From positions 3,844,001-3,908,000 of the forward strand of contig NZ_UHIY01000001.1 of the NCBI RefSeq assembly GCF_900460525.1: 64,000 nucleotides of DNA, read 5' to 3'. The DNA is from Yersinia kristensenii (GTDB lineage: Bacteria; Pseudomonadota; Gammaproteobacteria; Enterobacterales; Enterobacteriaceae). Under the pieces are notes generated by a model that worked only from the letters and a program-made list of their open reading frames with translations, was not told where the DNA came from and ran no database searches. This document shows positions 37,262 through 45,016 of this stretch, piece by piece (position 1 is the stretch's first letter; each line of letters begins with the position of its first letter). Made by a program: the position numbers and the translations under genes.

Positions 37262-38121
37262 GTTTCACCCCCACGCTTTTTATGTTCTTCGCTAATTACT
37301 TTGACGACGGCGTTCTCCCAAATCACCTTATGGTGAATACGTTTGTGGGTGCTGCCCATCAGGGAAATCTTCACGCATGAGGGGGAAAACATCACCGAGT
37401 AAAAACTCTTAACGTAAGTGCCAGAGTCCAGATATAACTCCGTCATGCCACCGGCGTTACTTTGCGTCCGTTTCTGTAGCAATTGCACTGCACCAATGGT
37501 CATAAACAGTTCACCGCACCGTCCAAGCGTGGTGTACGTGTTTACGTCCTCATTAATGCGCCCCATAAAACGGAATGGCCGCTCGGTTGAGCAAATAAAG
37601 CTGTTCATTGCTTTACGCTTAATCCATGCAGGTTTTCCACTTTTTCGGCTATCACCGAGAAAATCACCACCTTGTGCCATTGCAATAGATTTGGCTGGGA
37701 TGGTTTCGTAGAACGCGAGCATAGCCTCAAGCACTGCATCGAAATTCTTTATCAGCCTGTAGCTGGGGTTAAACTCCCGATCAACGCGAAGCTGGAAAGC
37801 AACATAATCATCATCAAACTGGATGAAGTATTTGCACCCAACTTGCACGGCCAGCTCAAAACAGGCATTACGGGCGTAAAAAATTGACCGTCTGTCACCG
37901 AAGTTATCCGCCTCATCAAATCGGCTCGCTATCTCTGCTTTTGAGAACACCAGTACTTTGTCACCAAAGCGCTCGATATACTGCTGACGGGTTTTATCCT
38001 CATCATCAACCACGATGTAGGTTTTCCCCGTATAGCCAGAACGGACAAGCAGATCCCACGTATAGACTTTTTCAGGGCGTCCGTGAGTCAGAATAAACAC
38101 GCAAAAATCATTACGCATCAT
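37246..38121 (-). CDS. GT-A-like glycosyltransferase (TET-associated type)
   Basis: 291 residues from ATG at 38121 (GGAGG upstream, overlapping the ParB-like stop). N-terminus CVFILTHGRPEKVYTWDLL then YIVVDDEDKTRQQYIERFG, FFARNACF-like segment YARNACFELAVQVGCKYFIQ and the metal-binding FDDDY at about 105-109. This resembles the TAGT glycosyltransferases predicted to modify DNA bases in phages. Target (DNA or other) is not shown by the sequence. Coupled to a ParB-like gene. Confidence 0.7.
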   Translation of the reverse strand: MMRNDFCVFILTHGRPEKVYTWDLLVRSGYTGKTYIVVDDEDKTRQQYIERFGDKVLVFSKAEIASRFDEADNFGDRRSIFYARNACFELAVQVGCKYFIQFDDDYVAFQLRVDREFNPSYRLIKNFDAVLEAMLAFYETIPAKSIAMAQGGDFLGDSRKSGKPAWIKRKAMNSFICSTERPFRFMGRINEDVNTYTTLGRCGELFMTIGAVQLLQKRTQSNAGGMTELYLDSGTYVKSFYSVMFSPSCVKISLMGSTHKRIHHKVIWENAVVKVISEEHKKRGGETCSPL

Positions 38122-38905
38122 CGCCCTCCTCACATTCAAATACGGCATCAACGATGCTCTTTGTCATGTGAACAAGCCCCTGCTCAATGGCCTGCTGATA
38201 ATCAATGATGACTAAAGCAGACTGTTCAAACAGTGTCTGAACCTCTGCCGGTGCATGAGCGTAATAATCCGCAATCCGGGAAAAATTAAAAACCGTATGA
38301 CGCCCTGCCGCACTCATCAGAAATTTTTCAATGTCATCCGGAAGCTGGGCAGCCTTGATGTTTTGCTTCAACGCCTGCGTTTTTTCTTCGTCATACAGCT
38401 CGGATATTTGCGGCTGAGTCTCAGATGGCTCATAAATCGGTGTTTCGACTTTAGACGTGTAGCGATCATCATCGTCATGAATTTCTGCAACACCGTCGCT
38501 TAGTAAATCCTCCAGCTCAGTATCGCTAAATCCGGTAACTGACAGATCGATGTCCAGATCTTGCAGCTCTGATAACTCAAGCGCCAGCATGTCCTGATCC
38601 CAGGAACCATTCAGCGGAATTTTATTATCAGCAATACGATAAGCGCGTTTTTCTGCCTCGGATAATCCTTCCAGAATGACACAGGGGATCTGCTCAATAC
38701 CCAGTACATCAGCAGCCAACAAACGACCGTGTCCGGCGATGATCTCGTTTTTCTCGTCAATGAGAACAGGGTTCGTCCAACCGAACGTTTTTATGCTGTC
38801 CGCGATCTGCTCAACTTGCTTTTCCGGGTGTTTGATGACGTTTTGCACATAGGCTTTTAGTGCCTTTTTATCCCGATAAGTGATCTCTATTTTTCTACTA
38901 GTCAT
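38111..38905 (-). CDS. ParB-like N-terminal domain protein
   Basis: 264 residues from ATG 38905; upstream in-frame codons (38968, 38980, 38998) lack an SD and run into the hairpin element. ParB/Srx fold: QVEQIADSIKTFGWTNPVLI, EIIAGHGRLLAADVLGIEQI, AYRIADNKIPLNGSWD. In phages such proteins occur with DNA methylases or modification genes rather than with ParA; here the partner is the glycosyltransferase, coupled by overlap. Acidic C-terminus. Confidence 0.78.
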   Translation of the reverse strand: MTSRKIEITYRDKKALKAYVQNVIKHPEKQVEQIADSIKTFGWTNPVLIDEKNEIIAGHGRLLAADVLGIEQIPCVILEGLSEAEKRAYRIADNKIPLNGSWDQDMLALELSELQDLDIDLSVTGFSDTELEDLLSDGVAEIHDDDDRYTSKVETPIYEPSETQPQISELYDEEKTQALKQNIKAAQLPDDIEKFLMSAAGRHTVFNFSRIADYYAHAPAEVQTLFEQSALVIIDYQQAIEQGLVHMTKSIVDAVFECEEGDDA

Positions 38906-38981
38906 GGCATTCAAGGTTTTATATGATGCCACCGCTCTCGAGAGCGGGTGGGCCTTGGTTGTACTCATGACCTGTGACATG

Positions 38982-39140
38982 GGTATGATGACCGCCAACA
39001 GGTGCGAACTGTCGGCGGTCGCCCATCTTTCCCAAAATAAAAGCCATCAACGACCATGCTCAGGGTGAGCGGCGGGAGCAGTTAATGACTTTGCCTGCGC
39101 ATTATCGGTGGCACTCAGTGAATACCACCTGTAATGCCCA
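38982..39140 (-). repeat. Phage hairpin element, copy B
   Basis: Hairpin arms GACCGCCAACAG (38990-39001) and CTGTCGGCGGTC (39009-39020) plus flanks aligning with 1715-1880. Located upstream of the ParB-like gene on the minus strand, so it may be a leader RNA or attenuator for that operon. Confidence 0.55.
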
Positions 39141-39347
39141 TCACTTGGCACTCTTTTTATACTTATCTGCCCATGCCTTACCCATATTTAGACAGTCATC
39201 GAATATCGCTCCCTTTCTGCTGGCTTGAGAGCAACGGCGGTAATGCTCTACCGCCATATCAGCCCCCATCAGCGCTACAGTGGCGTCATATCCCTGCTTT
39301 ACCAGCTCATTTTTGACATTTGTATGGATGAACTGAGTTGGATTCAT
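39141..39347 (-). CDS. Small phage protein
   Basis: 68 residues, helical, with a C-terminal basic tail (MGKAWADKYKKSAK). Overlaps the antirepressor stop by 4 bases, so co-translated. No function recognised. Confidence 0.6.
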   Translation of the reverse strand: MNPTQFIHTNVKNELVKQGYDATVALMGADMAVEHYRRCSQASRKGAIFDDCLNMGKAWADKYKKSAK

Positions 39348-39919
39348 GCTGACTCTCCCACAGCAAACTCACCCAAGTCTGGTATTTGAATTTGCGACAT
39401 TTCCATCAGAGCTTTTTCTGCCTTTCGTATTTTCTTCAAATGACGACGACGTAGATTCATCATCTGACTACCCGCTCGACCAAAATTTTCAAGAGACCAT
39501 TTGTTTGCCGCAGTCACCCGATTCTGCATCTCTTCAATTGTCATATCCTTCATTTGGGGTAAATCCAGATAGGCCAGATTTGGCTCCTGTTCCTTATCTG
39601 CTAAATCAAGCAACCAACGACGTAAAGCTTTTGCTACTTTAGTTCTCGATAACATGCCGATGAGATGCGCCCCACGAACTGAAAAAATCCTCATTTGAAT
39701 ACACTGTAACTCATTGTTTTCTTTACTGGTCCTCAGTTTGGCTACTGTAGACATACATTCAGTAAATTCATCTTTGTGACGGTTATATAAATTAGCCACC
39801 TTCTTGCTATCGGTATACTCAAGCAGATTTGCCAACTGCTCACTGGTAAACCAGATTTTTCCATCGCCATTATTGAAGGGAATAACCTCATGGTTTCTAA
39901 ACGTTAATGCTGAGATCAT
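39344..39919 (-). CDS. BRO-N-like antirepressor
   Basis: 191 residues from ATG 39919. N-terminal BRO/Ant-type domain: RNHEVIPFNNGDGKIWFTSE, LANLLEYTDSKKVANLYNRH, MRIFSVRGAHLIGMLSRTKV. C-terminal helical basic segment. It would modulate repression or host regulators. Second of three antirepressor-type genes in this prophage. Confidence 0.77.
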   Translation of the reverse strand: MISALTFRNHEVIPFNNGDGKIWFTSEQLANLLEYTDSKKVANLYNRHKDEFTECMSTVAKLRTSKENNELQCIQMRIFSVRGAHLIGMLSRTKVAKALRRWLLDLADKEQEPNLAYLDLPQMKDMTIEEMQNRVTAANKWSLENFGRAGSQMMNLRRRHLKKIRKAEKALMEMSQIQIPDLGEFAVGESA

Positions 39920-40065
39920 CACGTTCTCCTTATCAAAATGAGCCTCGTCGCCCAGAAACACCGCCCACAGAGAAGCCGCCGCTTATACGGTGTTCCTCCG
40001 AAGCTCATTTCTGTAAGGCTCTGTGGTTAATAAGCACCGGGCATGGTGCAGGAAAATCAGACATA

Positions 40066-40090
40066 AAAAAGCCCCGCGATTGCGAGGCTA
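40066..40090 (-). terminator. Terminator after DUF4222-like gene
   Basis: On the minus strand AGCCTCGC-AAT-GCGGGGCT followed by TTTTTTA, 10 bases after the stop at 40100. Confidence 0.8.
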
Positions 40091-40099
40091 ATGGGGGAA

Positions 40100-40282
40100 C
40101 TATTCGCTCTGTCTATTCGACACTTTCTGGAATCTATTCAAAAAATTGTTCAACGGTCGCATACATGGATATGGATACCCATCTCGCATGAAAACAACCC
40201 GATTTTCTTCAATACCAGTTATGGTTACAAGCGCGCCATGCTCATCTTGGTATCGCTTGCCGGGACGCGGTAAATCAGTCAT
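40100..40282 (-). CDS. DUF4222-like small protein
   Basis: 60 residues from ATG 40282: DLPRPGKRYQDEHGALVTIT, RVVFMRDGYPYPCMRPLNNF, the DUF4222 pattern found near lysis genes of lambdoid prophages. Function unknown. Confidence 0.75.
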   Translation of the reverse strand: MTDLPRPGKRYQDEHGALVTITGIEENRVVFMRDGYPYPCMRPLNNFLNRFQKVSNRQSE

Positions 40283-40402
40283 TTCAAACATAAATTCTGT
40301 ATATGCTCAAATATGAATAATCACAAAACGTTAGCGACAGAATTATGCCTTGGTTACTTTAGGGACTCAATCCTGTACATAAAGACGCCCCAACGTTGCA
40401 AT

Positions 40403-40852
40403 TCAATTACCGAGACACACTTTATTGATGTACTCCTGCAAGCCCGTTATTTGCTTTGTGGCAATGTCGATGCGCTCTCTGAGACGGAGATAATCCCGCT
40501 GAGCGGCGTCAGTAAGTCGGGGGGCGGCAGCATCATCCATGCTGGCGGTGTCGGTTTGGGCACTGGCGGTGGACACACATTGCGCGTTGAGCCACAACCG
40601 CCGACGACCAGCGGCAACATCAGCGCGTAAAGCTTCAATCTGAGATTTTGCATCGGCGAGTTCCTGCGTATATTTGGCATCTAAAGCAGCATTTATTTGC
40701 TGGCGCTTTGTCATATCCTCAATGGTGGACTGGCGTTCACTGGCAAGCCTTTCAGCCTGTAGATATTTGCTGCGGTAGTGGTCGGTAGTCCAACCCAAGG
40801 CTATTAATCCCATCATTGACATCACGACAAAACCTAAAGTGAGACGGCTCAT
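40403..40852 (-). CDS. i-spanin (Rz-like)
   Basis: 149 residues: one N-terminal membrane anchor (LTLGFVVMSMMGLIALGW) followed by a long periplasmic coiled coil. It joins the outer-membrane o-spanin encoded within it to fuse the membranes at lysis. Position just after the holin/endolysin cluster supports this. Confidence 0.83.
   Translation of the reverse strand: MSRLTLGFVVMSMMGLIALGWTTDHYRSKYLQAERLASERQSTIEDMTKRQQINAALDAKYTQELADAKSQIEALRADVAAGRRRLWLNAQCVSTASAQTDTASMDDAAAPRLTDAAQRDYLRLRERIDIATKQITGLQEYINKVCLGN
40447..40653 (-). CDS. o-spanin (Rz1-like lipoprotein), nested in Rz
   Basis: 68 residues from ATG 40653, fully inside the i-spanin gene in another frame, as Rz1 is in lambda. Signal MQNLRLKLYALMLPLVVGG with lipobox Cys, then a proline-rich segment (CPPPVPKPTPPAW). 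Outer-membrane lipoprotein. Confidence 0.82.
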   Translation of the reverse strand: MQNLRLKLYALMLPLVVGGCGSTRNVCPPPVPKPTPPAWMMLPPPDLLTPLSGIISVSESASTLPQSK

Positions 40853-40853
40853 A

Positions 40854-41003
40854 TCACCACCAGCGTACAGCCAGAATTAATCTGGCAATGCCATACATTG
40901 CAGGCACAGATACAGCTCCAACGGCCATGACTTTGATTGCAAAAATGACGGCCCGCATGAGTTCGACACTTACTGGAGCGTCAATTTCCAGACCATTTTT
41001 CAT
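40854..41003 (-). CDS. Small single-TM lysis-region protein ending RWW
   Basis: 49 residues from ATG 41003. MKNGLEIDAPVSVELMRAVI.. with a hydrophobic helix (FAIKVMAVGAVSVPAMYGIA) and end AVRWW. May be a holin/antiholin-like or spanin accessory protein. See the similar gene at 19999-20136. Confidence 0.6.
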   Translation of the reverse strand: MKNGLEIDAPVSVELMRAVIFAIKVMAVGAVSVPAMYGIARLILAVRWW

Positions 41004-41079
41004 AGACAACCTCAAAAAGAATCTTTTATACTTTCCCTCGAGGATTTTCTCCGGAACCACTAAAATTCTCGCTCTCTCT

Positions 41080-41136
41080 TGCTACATCAAGGTGTAGAAA
41101 TAGAAAACCCCAGACTGTTCGCGCAGCTGGGGTTTT
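41080..41136 (-). terminator. Terminator-leader element, copy 2
   Basis: On the minus strand ACCCCAGCT..GTCTGGGGTT with T-run, then TTGATGTAGCAAG. Shares about 45 of 57 bases with 20146-20203. It follows the endolysin gene and precedes the RWW protein. Confidence 0.65.
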
Positions 41137-41159
41137 TGCTTTTCATCTATCACTATGAG

Positions 41160-41702
41160 TTAAATCGTTACGCGCTCTTTCATCCAGCCATAAACAAACG
41201 ATTCGTTAGCCTCTCGACTCTCGGCCAGTTCCAGATAACGCTCACCCTGCGTACAGTTCAAACCTTTTAGTAAAACAGACTCGCCTTCTTTGCCCCGGTG
41301 ACGCAAAAATGCTTTCAGGGCGATTAAGGTCCGTGGGCCAATACGGCCATCAACATCCATATCAGGGTAAAGTTTTCCGCGCTGGTTGAACACATTCAGC
41401 CAACGCTGAAGCATTCGTGTGGGGACTGATGGCCCCATGTTCACTCCGGTATCACACAGCTCGGTGGCAATGTCTGATGATAACTCTGCTATCTGGTCAA
41501 AGCGTGGCCCTGTCCAGTAATCAGCCTCAAGAATAGCCAGCGCTGTTTCTCTTGGCAGATTACGCATATCGCCCGTATAACCGTGCGCACGAGCCACCTT
41601 TTGAGTAATACCCCAGCGAGTCGGGCCGCCTTTATCGTCGGGGTGGTTTACGTATTCCCCTTCTTTGCCGAGAATAGCTTCAAAGATGTCATTTTTTGTC
41701 AT
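41160..41702 (-). CDS. Endolysin, GH108 N-acetylmuramidase family
   Basis: 180 residues. EGEYVNHPDDKGGPTRWGIT at 14-33 matches the GH108 EGGYVNHPxDxGGxTxxGIT motif with catalytic Glu14; ALAILEADYWTGPRFDQI and DTGVNMG follow; C-terminal peptidoglycan-binding-type segment (DMDVDGRIGPRTLIALKAFL). Second Gly of EGGY is Glu here. No signal peptide, so holin-dependent. Confidence 0.9.
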   Translation of the reverse strand: MTKNDIFEAILGKEGEYVNHPDDKGGPTRWGITQKVARAHGYTGDMRNLPRETALAILEADYWTGPRFDQIAELSSDIATELCDTGVNMGPSVPTRMLQRWLNVFNQRGKLYPDMDVDGRIGPRTLIALKAFLRHRGKEGESVLLKGLNCTQGERYLELAESREANESFVYGWMKERVTI

Positions 41703-41985
41703 GAGATGCGTCCTCCCGCCAATATGTCACCTTTGCAATATTTCCACCTGCGCCCCATATCGCCAGACAAAATGACAAATTCAAGAGCAACTCTGCCGGG
41801 TCAGCACCGGAATATTGGCCGTAGCAGATACGGATAACTATCCACCCCGCAGCCAATATCACCAGATAAGCCAACACAGAATAGAAAAAGCGATAACGTC
41901 CTGTTTTCTGATAGAACATCAAACGAACAACGATGAGCAGACAGACCAGAGCATTAGCGGCCAATATCCATGTTTGCCATTCCAT
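41689..41985 (-). CDS. Putative holin (3 TM)
   Basis: 98 residues from ATG 41985. Three hydrophobic segments (about 5-22, 34-52, 65-80) and charged tail, as in class I holins of the DUF754 type. Overlaps the endolysin start. Confidence 0.72.
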   Translation of the reverse strand: MEWQTWILAANALVCLLIVVRLMFYQKTGRYRFFYSVLAYLVILAAGWIVIRICYGQYSGADPAELLLNLSFCLAIWGAGGNIAKVTYWREDASHDKK

Positions 41986-42380
41986 CAATCCTCCTCCTTC
42001 CCATTTGAGTCGGAATTGATGTGATACTTAGACATCACCCGAAGTAAGACGCTGACACAGATAGTGGACGCCACCAAAGCACCAATGGCTGGCGTTACAC
42101 GAATGGTGACAGGTGGACTAAGTTGATTCAGTCCGGCATTAATCAAGGCGGCAATAATCTCTGATGCCGTGTCAGCACAGTAAATTCCGCCAATAAATGA
42201 AATCAGTGCAAATAACACCTGCCTCCATAAACGATGTGGGTGACTGGAAAGCACATAGAGTGCCGCGCCAGCAAGGGAGCAAACCACCACGGCAGGGGTT
42301 GCCTCCGGGAACATCGCCGCAAAAGTCACCCCCGCCGAAGCAGCAGTCACACCCGCTGACAGCGTTAATGGTTCGTACAT
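41985..42380 (-). CDS. Putative holin-family membrane protein
   Basis: 131 residues with three or four membrane segments (13-40, 53-70, 90-112) and a polar C-terminus. Precedes the other holin-like gene; one may be holin and the other antiholin. Confidence 0.7.
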   Translation of the reverse strand: MYEPLTLSAGVTAASAGVTFAAMFPEATPAVVVCSLAGAALYVLSSHPHRLWRQVLFALISFIGGIYCADTASEIIAALINAGLNQLSPPVTIRVTPAIGALVASTICVSVLLRVMSKYHINSDSNGKEED

Positions 42381-42414
42381 GATTTATCCGAAATGAAAAT
42401 AGACAGAAGAGTGG

Positions 42415-42441
42415 CAAAAAAAAGCCCCACCAAAGTGGGGC
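42415..42441 (-). terminator. Terminator upstream of lysis cassette
   Basis: On the minus strand GCCCCAC-TTTG-GTGGGGC followed by eight T. Transcripts from Q-proximal DNA must pass it to reach lysis and structural genes, consistent with an antitermination-controlled late operon. Confidence 0.85.
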
Positions 42442-42820
42442 GATACATTACAGAGTATAAACCGCCAACTAGCGGAAAAAATATGATGTGGTGCTCGATA
42501 CTTATCCCGAAGATGTTCAGGCGCTGGTTAACCTGACATCGGGCCAATCTCAGGTGACATGATGAAAATCTCCAGCATTACCCGCGCAGTTACGCTGACA
42601 CCACAATCGGCTGGGCCATCACTATCGTTGCCTGAGGTACTGATTTCCCTTAGCAATGACCCATGCGATTGTTGTATCACAATTCACATAGGTGCCGGAT
42701 TCCCCCTTTTAAAACAACAGGGTAGAAGATATGGGACAACCCAGCACCTATGGCAATTGTTCAGCACGCCAAACGCTCCGGGCTATCCCTTCATCGCTAA
42801 TTAATAAGCTACATCTCAAA
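42442..42820. other. Gene-poor stretch before lysis genes
   Basis: No convincing gene. A plus-strand frame at about 42481-42558 reads VVLDTYPEDVQALVNLTSGQ and stops; it looks like the C-terminal scrap of an unidentified protein. Confidence 0.35.
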
Positions 42821-43201
42821 TCAGTTGCGCTGCAATGTATTATGTTCGAACAATAACTGAGTATATTGTTCGTCTACTGCACCGCTACGTTTACCATCCG
42901 GTCCAAAATACCGATCTTTACGACATAACCTCTCTCTAGTATCGCAAAAAATCCCATTAGCAAAAGTAAACGCAGAATAATCGAAATCGCCTAGAGAAGT
43001 TAACTGTTCGCCCCTGATTTTACCTAAATACTGACTTGTTAATTCGACAGAAATTCCTTTTGCATCAGCACAAACATATACATCACAAACGACACCTGAA
43101 GCAGGCGATTGTAGAACACCTATCATCGTTTTAGCGCTACTAGCGTAGTTCGACAGCATTCCCATAGACAAAACCATCACAGTCAATAATTGTTTAATCA
43201 A
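42821..43201 (-). CDS. YcgJ-family secreted protein, probable moron
   Basis: 126 residues starting at TTG 43201, with AGGAGA 5 bases upstream (the nearby ATG frame stops at once). Signal peptide to about residue 23, then SPASGVVCDVYVCADAKGIS, LTSQYLGKIRGEQLTSLGDF, FANGIFCDTRERLCRKDRYF: four Cys in a YcgJ-like pattern. Unrelated to phage growth and oriented with late genes, so likely lysogenic conversion cargo. Function unknown. Confidence 0.72.
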   Translation of the reverse strand: MIKQLLTVMVLSMGMLSNYASSAKTMIGVLQSPASGVVCDVYVCADAKGISVELTSQYLGKIRGEQLTSLGDFDYSAFTFANGIFCDTRERLCRKDRYFGPDGKRSGAVDEQYTQLLFEHNTLQRN

Positions 43202-43234
43202 ACATCTCTCCTGAAAAATAACTCAATCTTTAAA

Positions 43235-43299
43235 TCACTCGCTCGAACCCGCATCTTTAGCTTGGAAAGCTGAGGTAATAGCCATTATACGATGACCGC
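43235..43299 (-). pseudogene. tRNA-Gly(UCC) remnant, 3' part lost
   Basis: Minus-strand GCGGTCATCGTATAATGGCT then ATTACCTCAGC, TTTCCAA (anticodon TCC at 43264-43266) and ATGCGGGTTCGA match bacterial tRNA-Gly(UCC) through the T-loop. Beyond TTCGA the 3' halves of T stem and acceptor are missing. Either a dead phage tRNA or a fragment captured by a former att event. Confidence 0.75.
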
Positions 43300-43304
43300 T
43301 CGGT

Positions 43305-43378
43305 GGCTCTTTCAGACAAGCCCAAGTTTGTGATCGGGTAGAAGTAAATCACATACGCTGGCTAGTACGGAAAGAGCC
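43305..43378 (-). ncRNA. Candidate structured RNA
   Basis: GGCTCTTTC (43370-43378 on the minus strand) pairs perfectly with GAAAGAGCC (43305-43313); inside are nested AGCC/GGCT and GTGAT/ATCAC stems. No match to a known RNA recognised and no tRNA T-loop. It sits directly upstream of the tRNA-Gly remnant. Evidence is pairing only. Confidence 0.4.
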
Positions 43379-43561
43379 AATGCTCCAATGCTGTAGTAAT
43401 AACGATGACCAATACTGCAAGTGTCCTACCCCCTTACAGCTATTACTACAGCGGCAGGAATATTACTCAACCGTAAAAAATATTCAACAATCTAATTAAT
43501 AACAAAAAGTTAGATTTTGTTTCTTTTTACTTCAGAGGTTATTGTTCGATACTTAAAAAGC

Positions 43562-43584
43562 AAAAACCCGCACAGTGGCGGGTT
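43562..43584 (-). terminator. Terminator after HTH antitoxin
   Basis: On the minus strand AACCCGC-CACTGT-GCGGGTT then TTTGCTTTTT, about 85 bases after the HTH gene stop. Confidence 0.75.
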
Positions 43585-43670
43585 CGTTGACATTAAGCGG
43601 TGTGGCTTTGTAACCACTCTTAACATGATATGCAGGATTTTACGTACGTAAAGTAATTTTCAAAGTGAAT

Positions 43671-44045
43671 TCAATCGAGCAAAAGCTGAGTAGAGCGGCA
43701 ACCATAAAGTTCAGCCAGCTTTTCAAGTGTTGCTGTGCGCGGTTTTCCTGACTTCTCCATCTGGGATACAGCAGCCTGCGACATACCCAGCTGTTGAGCG
43801 ACTTCAACCTGTGACAACCTACGATAAATACGCCATGCTGCCTGTAGGGTGACTCCCTCATCTACCATAATAGATATCACTTCATGAGGAATTGTCTCAT
43901 CATCGCTTGGCCCCTGGATGTAAGGGATTGATACGTAGTCCTCATCCCGATCAGCTGCTTCAAGCAATGCGTTATATTCTTCGATAGAAAGAATTACCGC
44001 CTGCTTATTACCGCTCGCATCAGTAATGAATTGAATATCAGCCAT
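43671..44045 (-). CDS. Antitoxin/HTH regulator of RelE-type pair
   Basis: 124 residues. N-terminal segment (ADIQFITDASGNKQAVILSI, EEYNALLEAADRDED) resembles prevent-host-death type antitoxins; C-terminal XRE helix-turn-helix (LSQVEVAQQLGMSQAAVSQM). Neutralises the toxin encoded 72 bp upstream and likely represses the pair. Confidence 0.82.
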   Translation of the reverse strand: MADIQFITDASGNKQAVILSIEEYNALLEAADRDEDYVSIPYIQGPSDDETIPHEVISIMVDEGVTLQAAWRIYRRLSQVEVAQQLGMSQAAVSQMEKSGKPRTATLEKLAELYGCRSTQLLLD

Positions 44046-44117
44046 ATTATAAGCCTCCAGTGATTTAACGGTGCTCTTTCAGGGAAAAAGGTGAACAGTC
44101 TTCCTCCACTTCTATAG

Positions 44118-44378
44118 TCAATAAGTGTTAGTTTGGCGACGCCTAACCTCTTTCACTTCCAAAACCTTTGGCTCACCATCCGTGATATCAAAAATTATCC
44201 GATAATCACCCACTCTCATTCGGTACTTTTTATCACTGCCTGTCAGCCTTTTAATATCCAAATCAACTAGCGGGAAGTTAACCAACAATTCAACCTTCTG
44301 CTTTATCACTTTTTGGTATCGCGTATCAATTCGGATAAGCTGTTTGGCTGCGATCTTCGACCAAACCACTTTGACCAT
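44118..44378 (-). CDS. RelE/ParE-family toxin
   Basis: 86 residues from ATG 44378. MVKVVWSKIAAKQLIRIDTR, VELLVNFPLVDLDIKRLTGS, YRMRVGDYRIIFDI is the RelE fold signature; probable ribosome-dependent mRNase. Toxin-first order as in HigBA. Located between Q and the lysis genes, an unusual site for an addiction module. Confidence 0.85.
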   Translation of the reverse strand: MVKVVWSKIAAKQLIRIDTRYQKVIKQKVELLVNFPLVDLDIKRLTGSDKKYRMRVGDYRIIFDITDGEPKVLEVKEVRRRQTNTY

Positions 44379-44509
44379 TATTTCCCCTGAATTAAAAAGC
44401 ATTCCGTTCCAGATACATATAATATAAGCAATAAAGACTTTCATGTCAATAAACACTTATATTTATATAAGTGTTTTGTTATTTATACAACCTGGTAAAT
44501 TCTTATGCC

Positions 44510-44599
44510 TCAGTATTTAAAGCGATCCCCAATTAACCAAACCAAAAGAGCCAGAACCACTACAGAGGCAAGTCCAACCATCAACCCGATCCCATACAT
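44510..44599 (-). CDS. 29-residue membrane protein after Q
   Basis: ATG at 44599 with AGGGGA 7 bases upstream, partly inside the Q stop region. MYGIGLMVGLASVVVLALLV then WLIGDRFKY: a single membrane helix and short basic tail. Good SD and coupling favour a real gene; function unknown. Confidence 0.5.
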   Translation of the reverse strand: MYGIGLMVGLASVVVLALLVWLIGDRFKY

Positions 44600-44602
44600 T
44601 TT

Positions 44603-45016
44603 TTATTCCCCTGTTCCCGTTAATTTCATCGCTACAGGCTCACGCTGAACATATCTGTCCATCTCCAATGAAATACCCAGCATTAATAACATTCCCTGTA
44701 TGACACCTTCAGCTTTTTGGAGCCATTTACCAATCGTTCCGTCCGACACTTCATGCTTACGCGCCAGTGACATAAAGGTCATGCCAAACACATAATAATC
44801 AATCAGCAAATCATGGAGGTCTGAATTATTCTTGTTCAACCTAGCCATACAGCCGCAAATAACCAGCGCATCATCATCACAACATGCTGGCCGTGATTTG
44901 ACCTTAGAAGGAATAAGTCCTTTAAAACCTGCTGCAATTGGCGACCAATCCACATCTTCATGATTATTGGCAACCCATGCCCCCCAACGTTCCAATACCA
45001 TTTGAATGTCACGCAT
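44603..45016 (-). CDS. Late antiterminator Q
   Basis: 137 residues of the PF06530 Q type: [58 protein letters not shown]. Would let RNA polymerase read through terminators into lysis and structural genes. Start overlaps the NinG stop. Confidence 0.87.
   Translation of the reverse strand: MRDIQMVLERWGAWVANNHEDVDWSPIAAGFKGLIPSKVKSRPACCDDDALVICGCMARLNKNNSDLHDLLIDYYVFGMTFMSLARKHEVSDGTIGKWLQKAEGVIQGMLLMLGISLEMDRYVQREPVAMKLTGTGE

Noticed and set aside
42365..42547. 60-codon minus-strand frame upstream of the holin-like gene
   Set aside because: It is crossed by a strong terminator (42415-42441) and lacks an SD.
42559..42804. 81-codon plus-strand frame
   Set aside because: Direction opposite to all neighbours, no SD, no family; probably chance.
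43305..43378. Second tRNA gene
   Set aside because: No T-loop GTTCGA motif or anticodon arm geometry; kept only as a structured RNA candidate.
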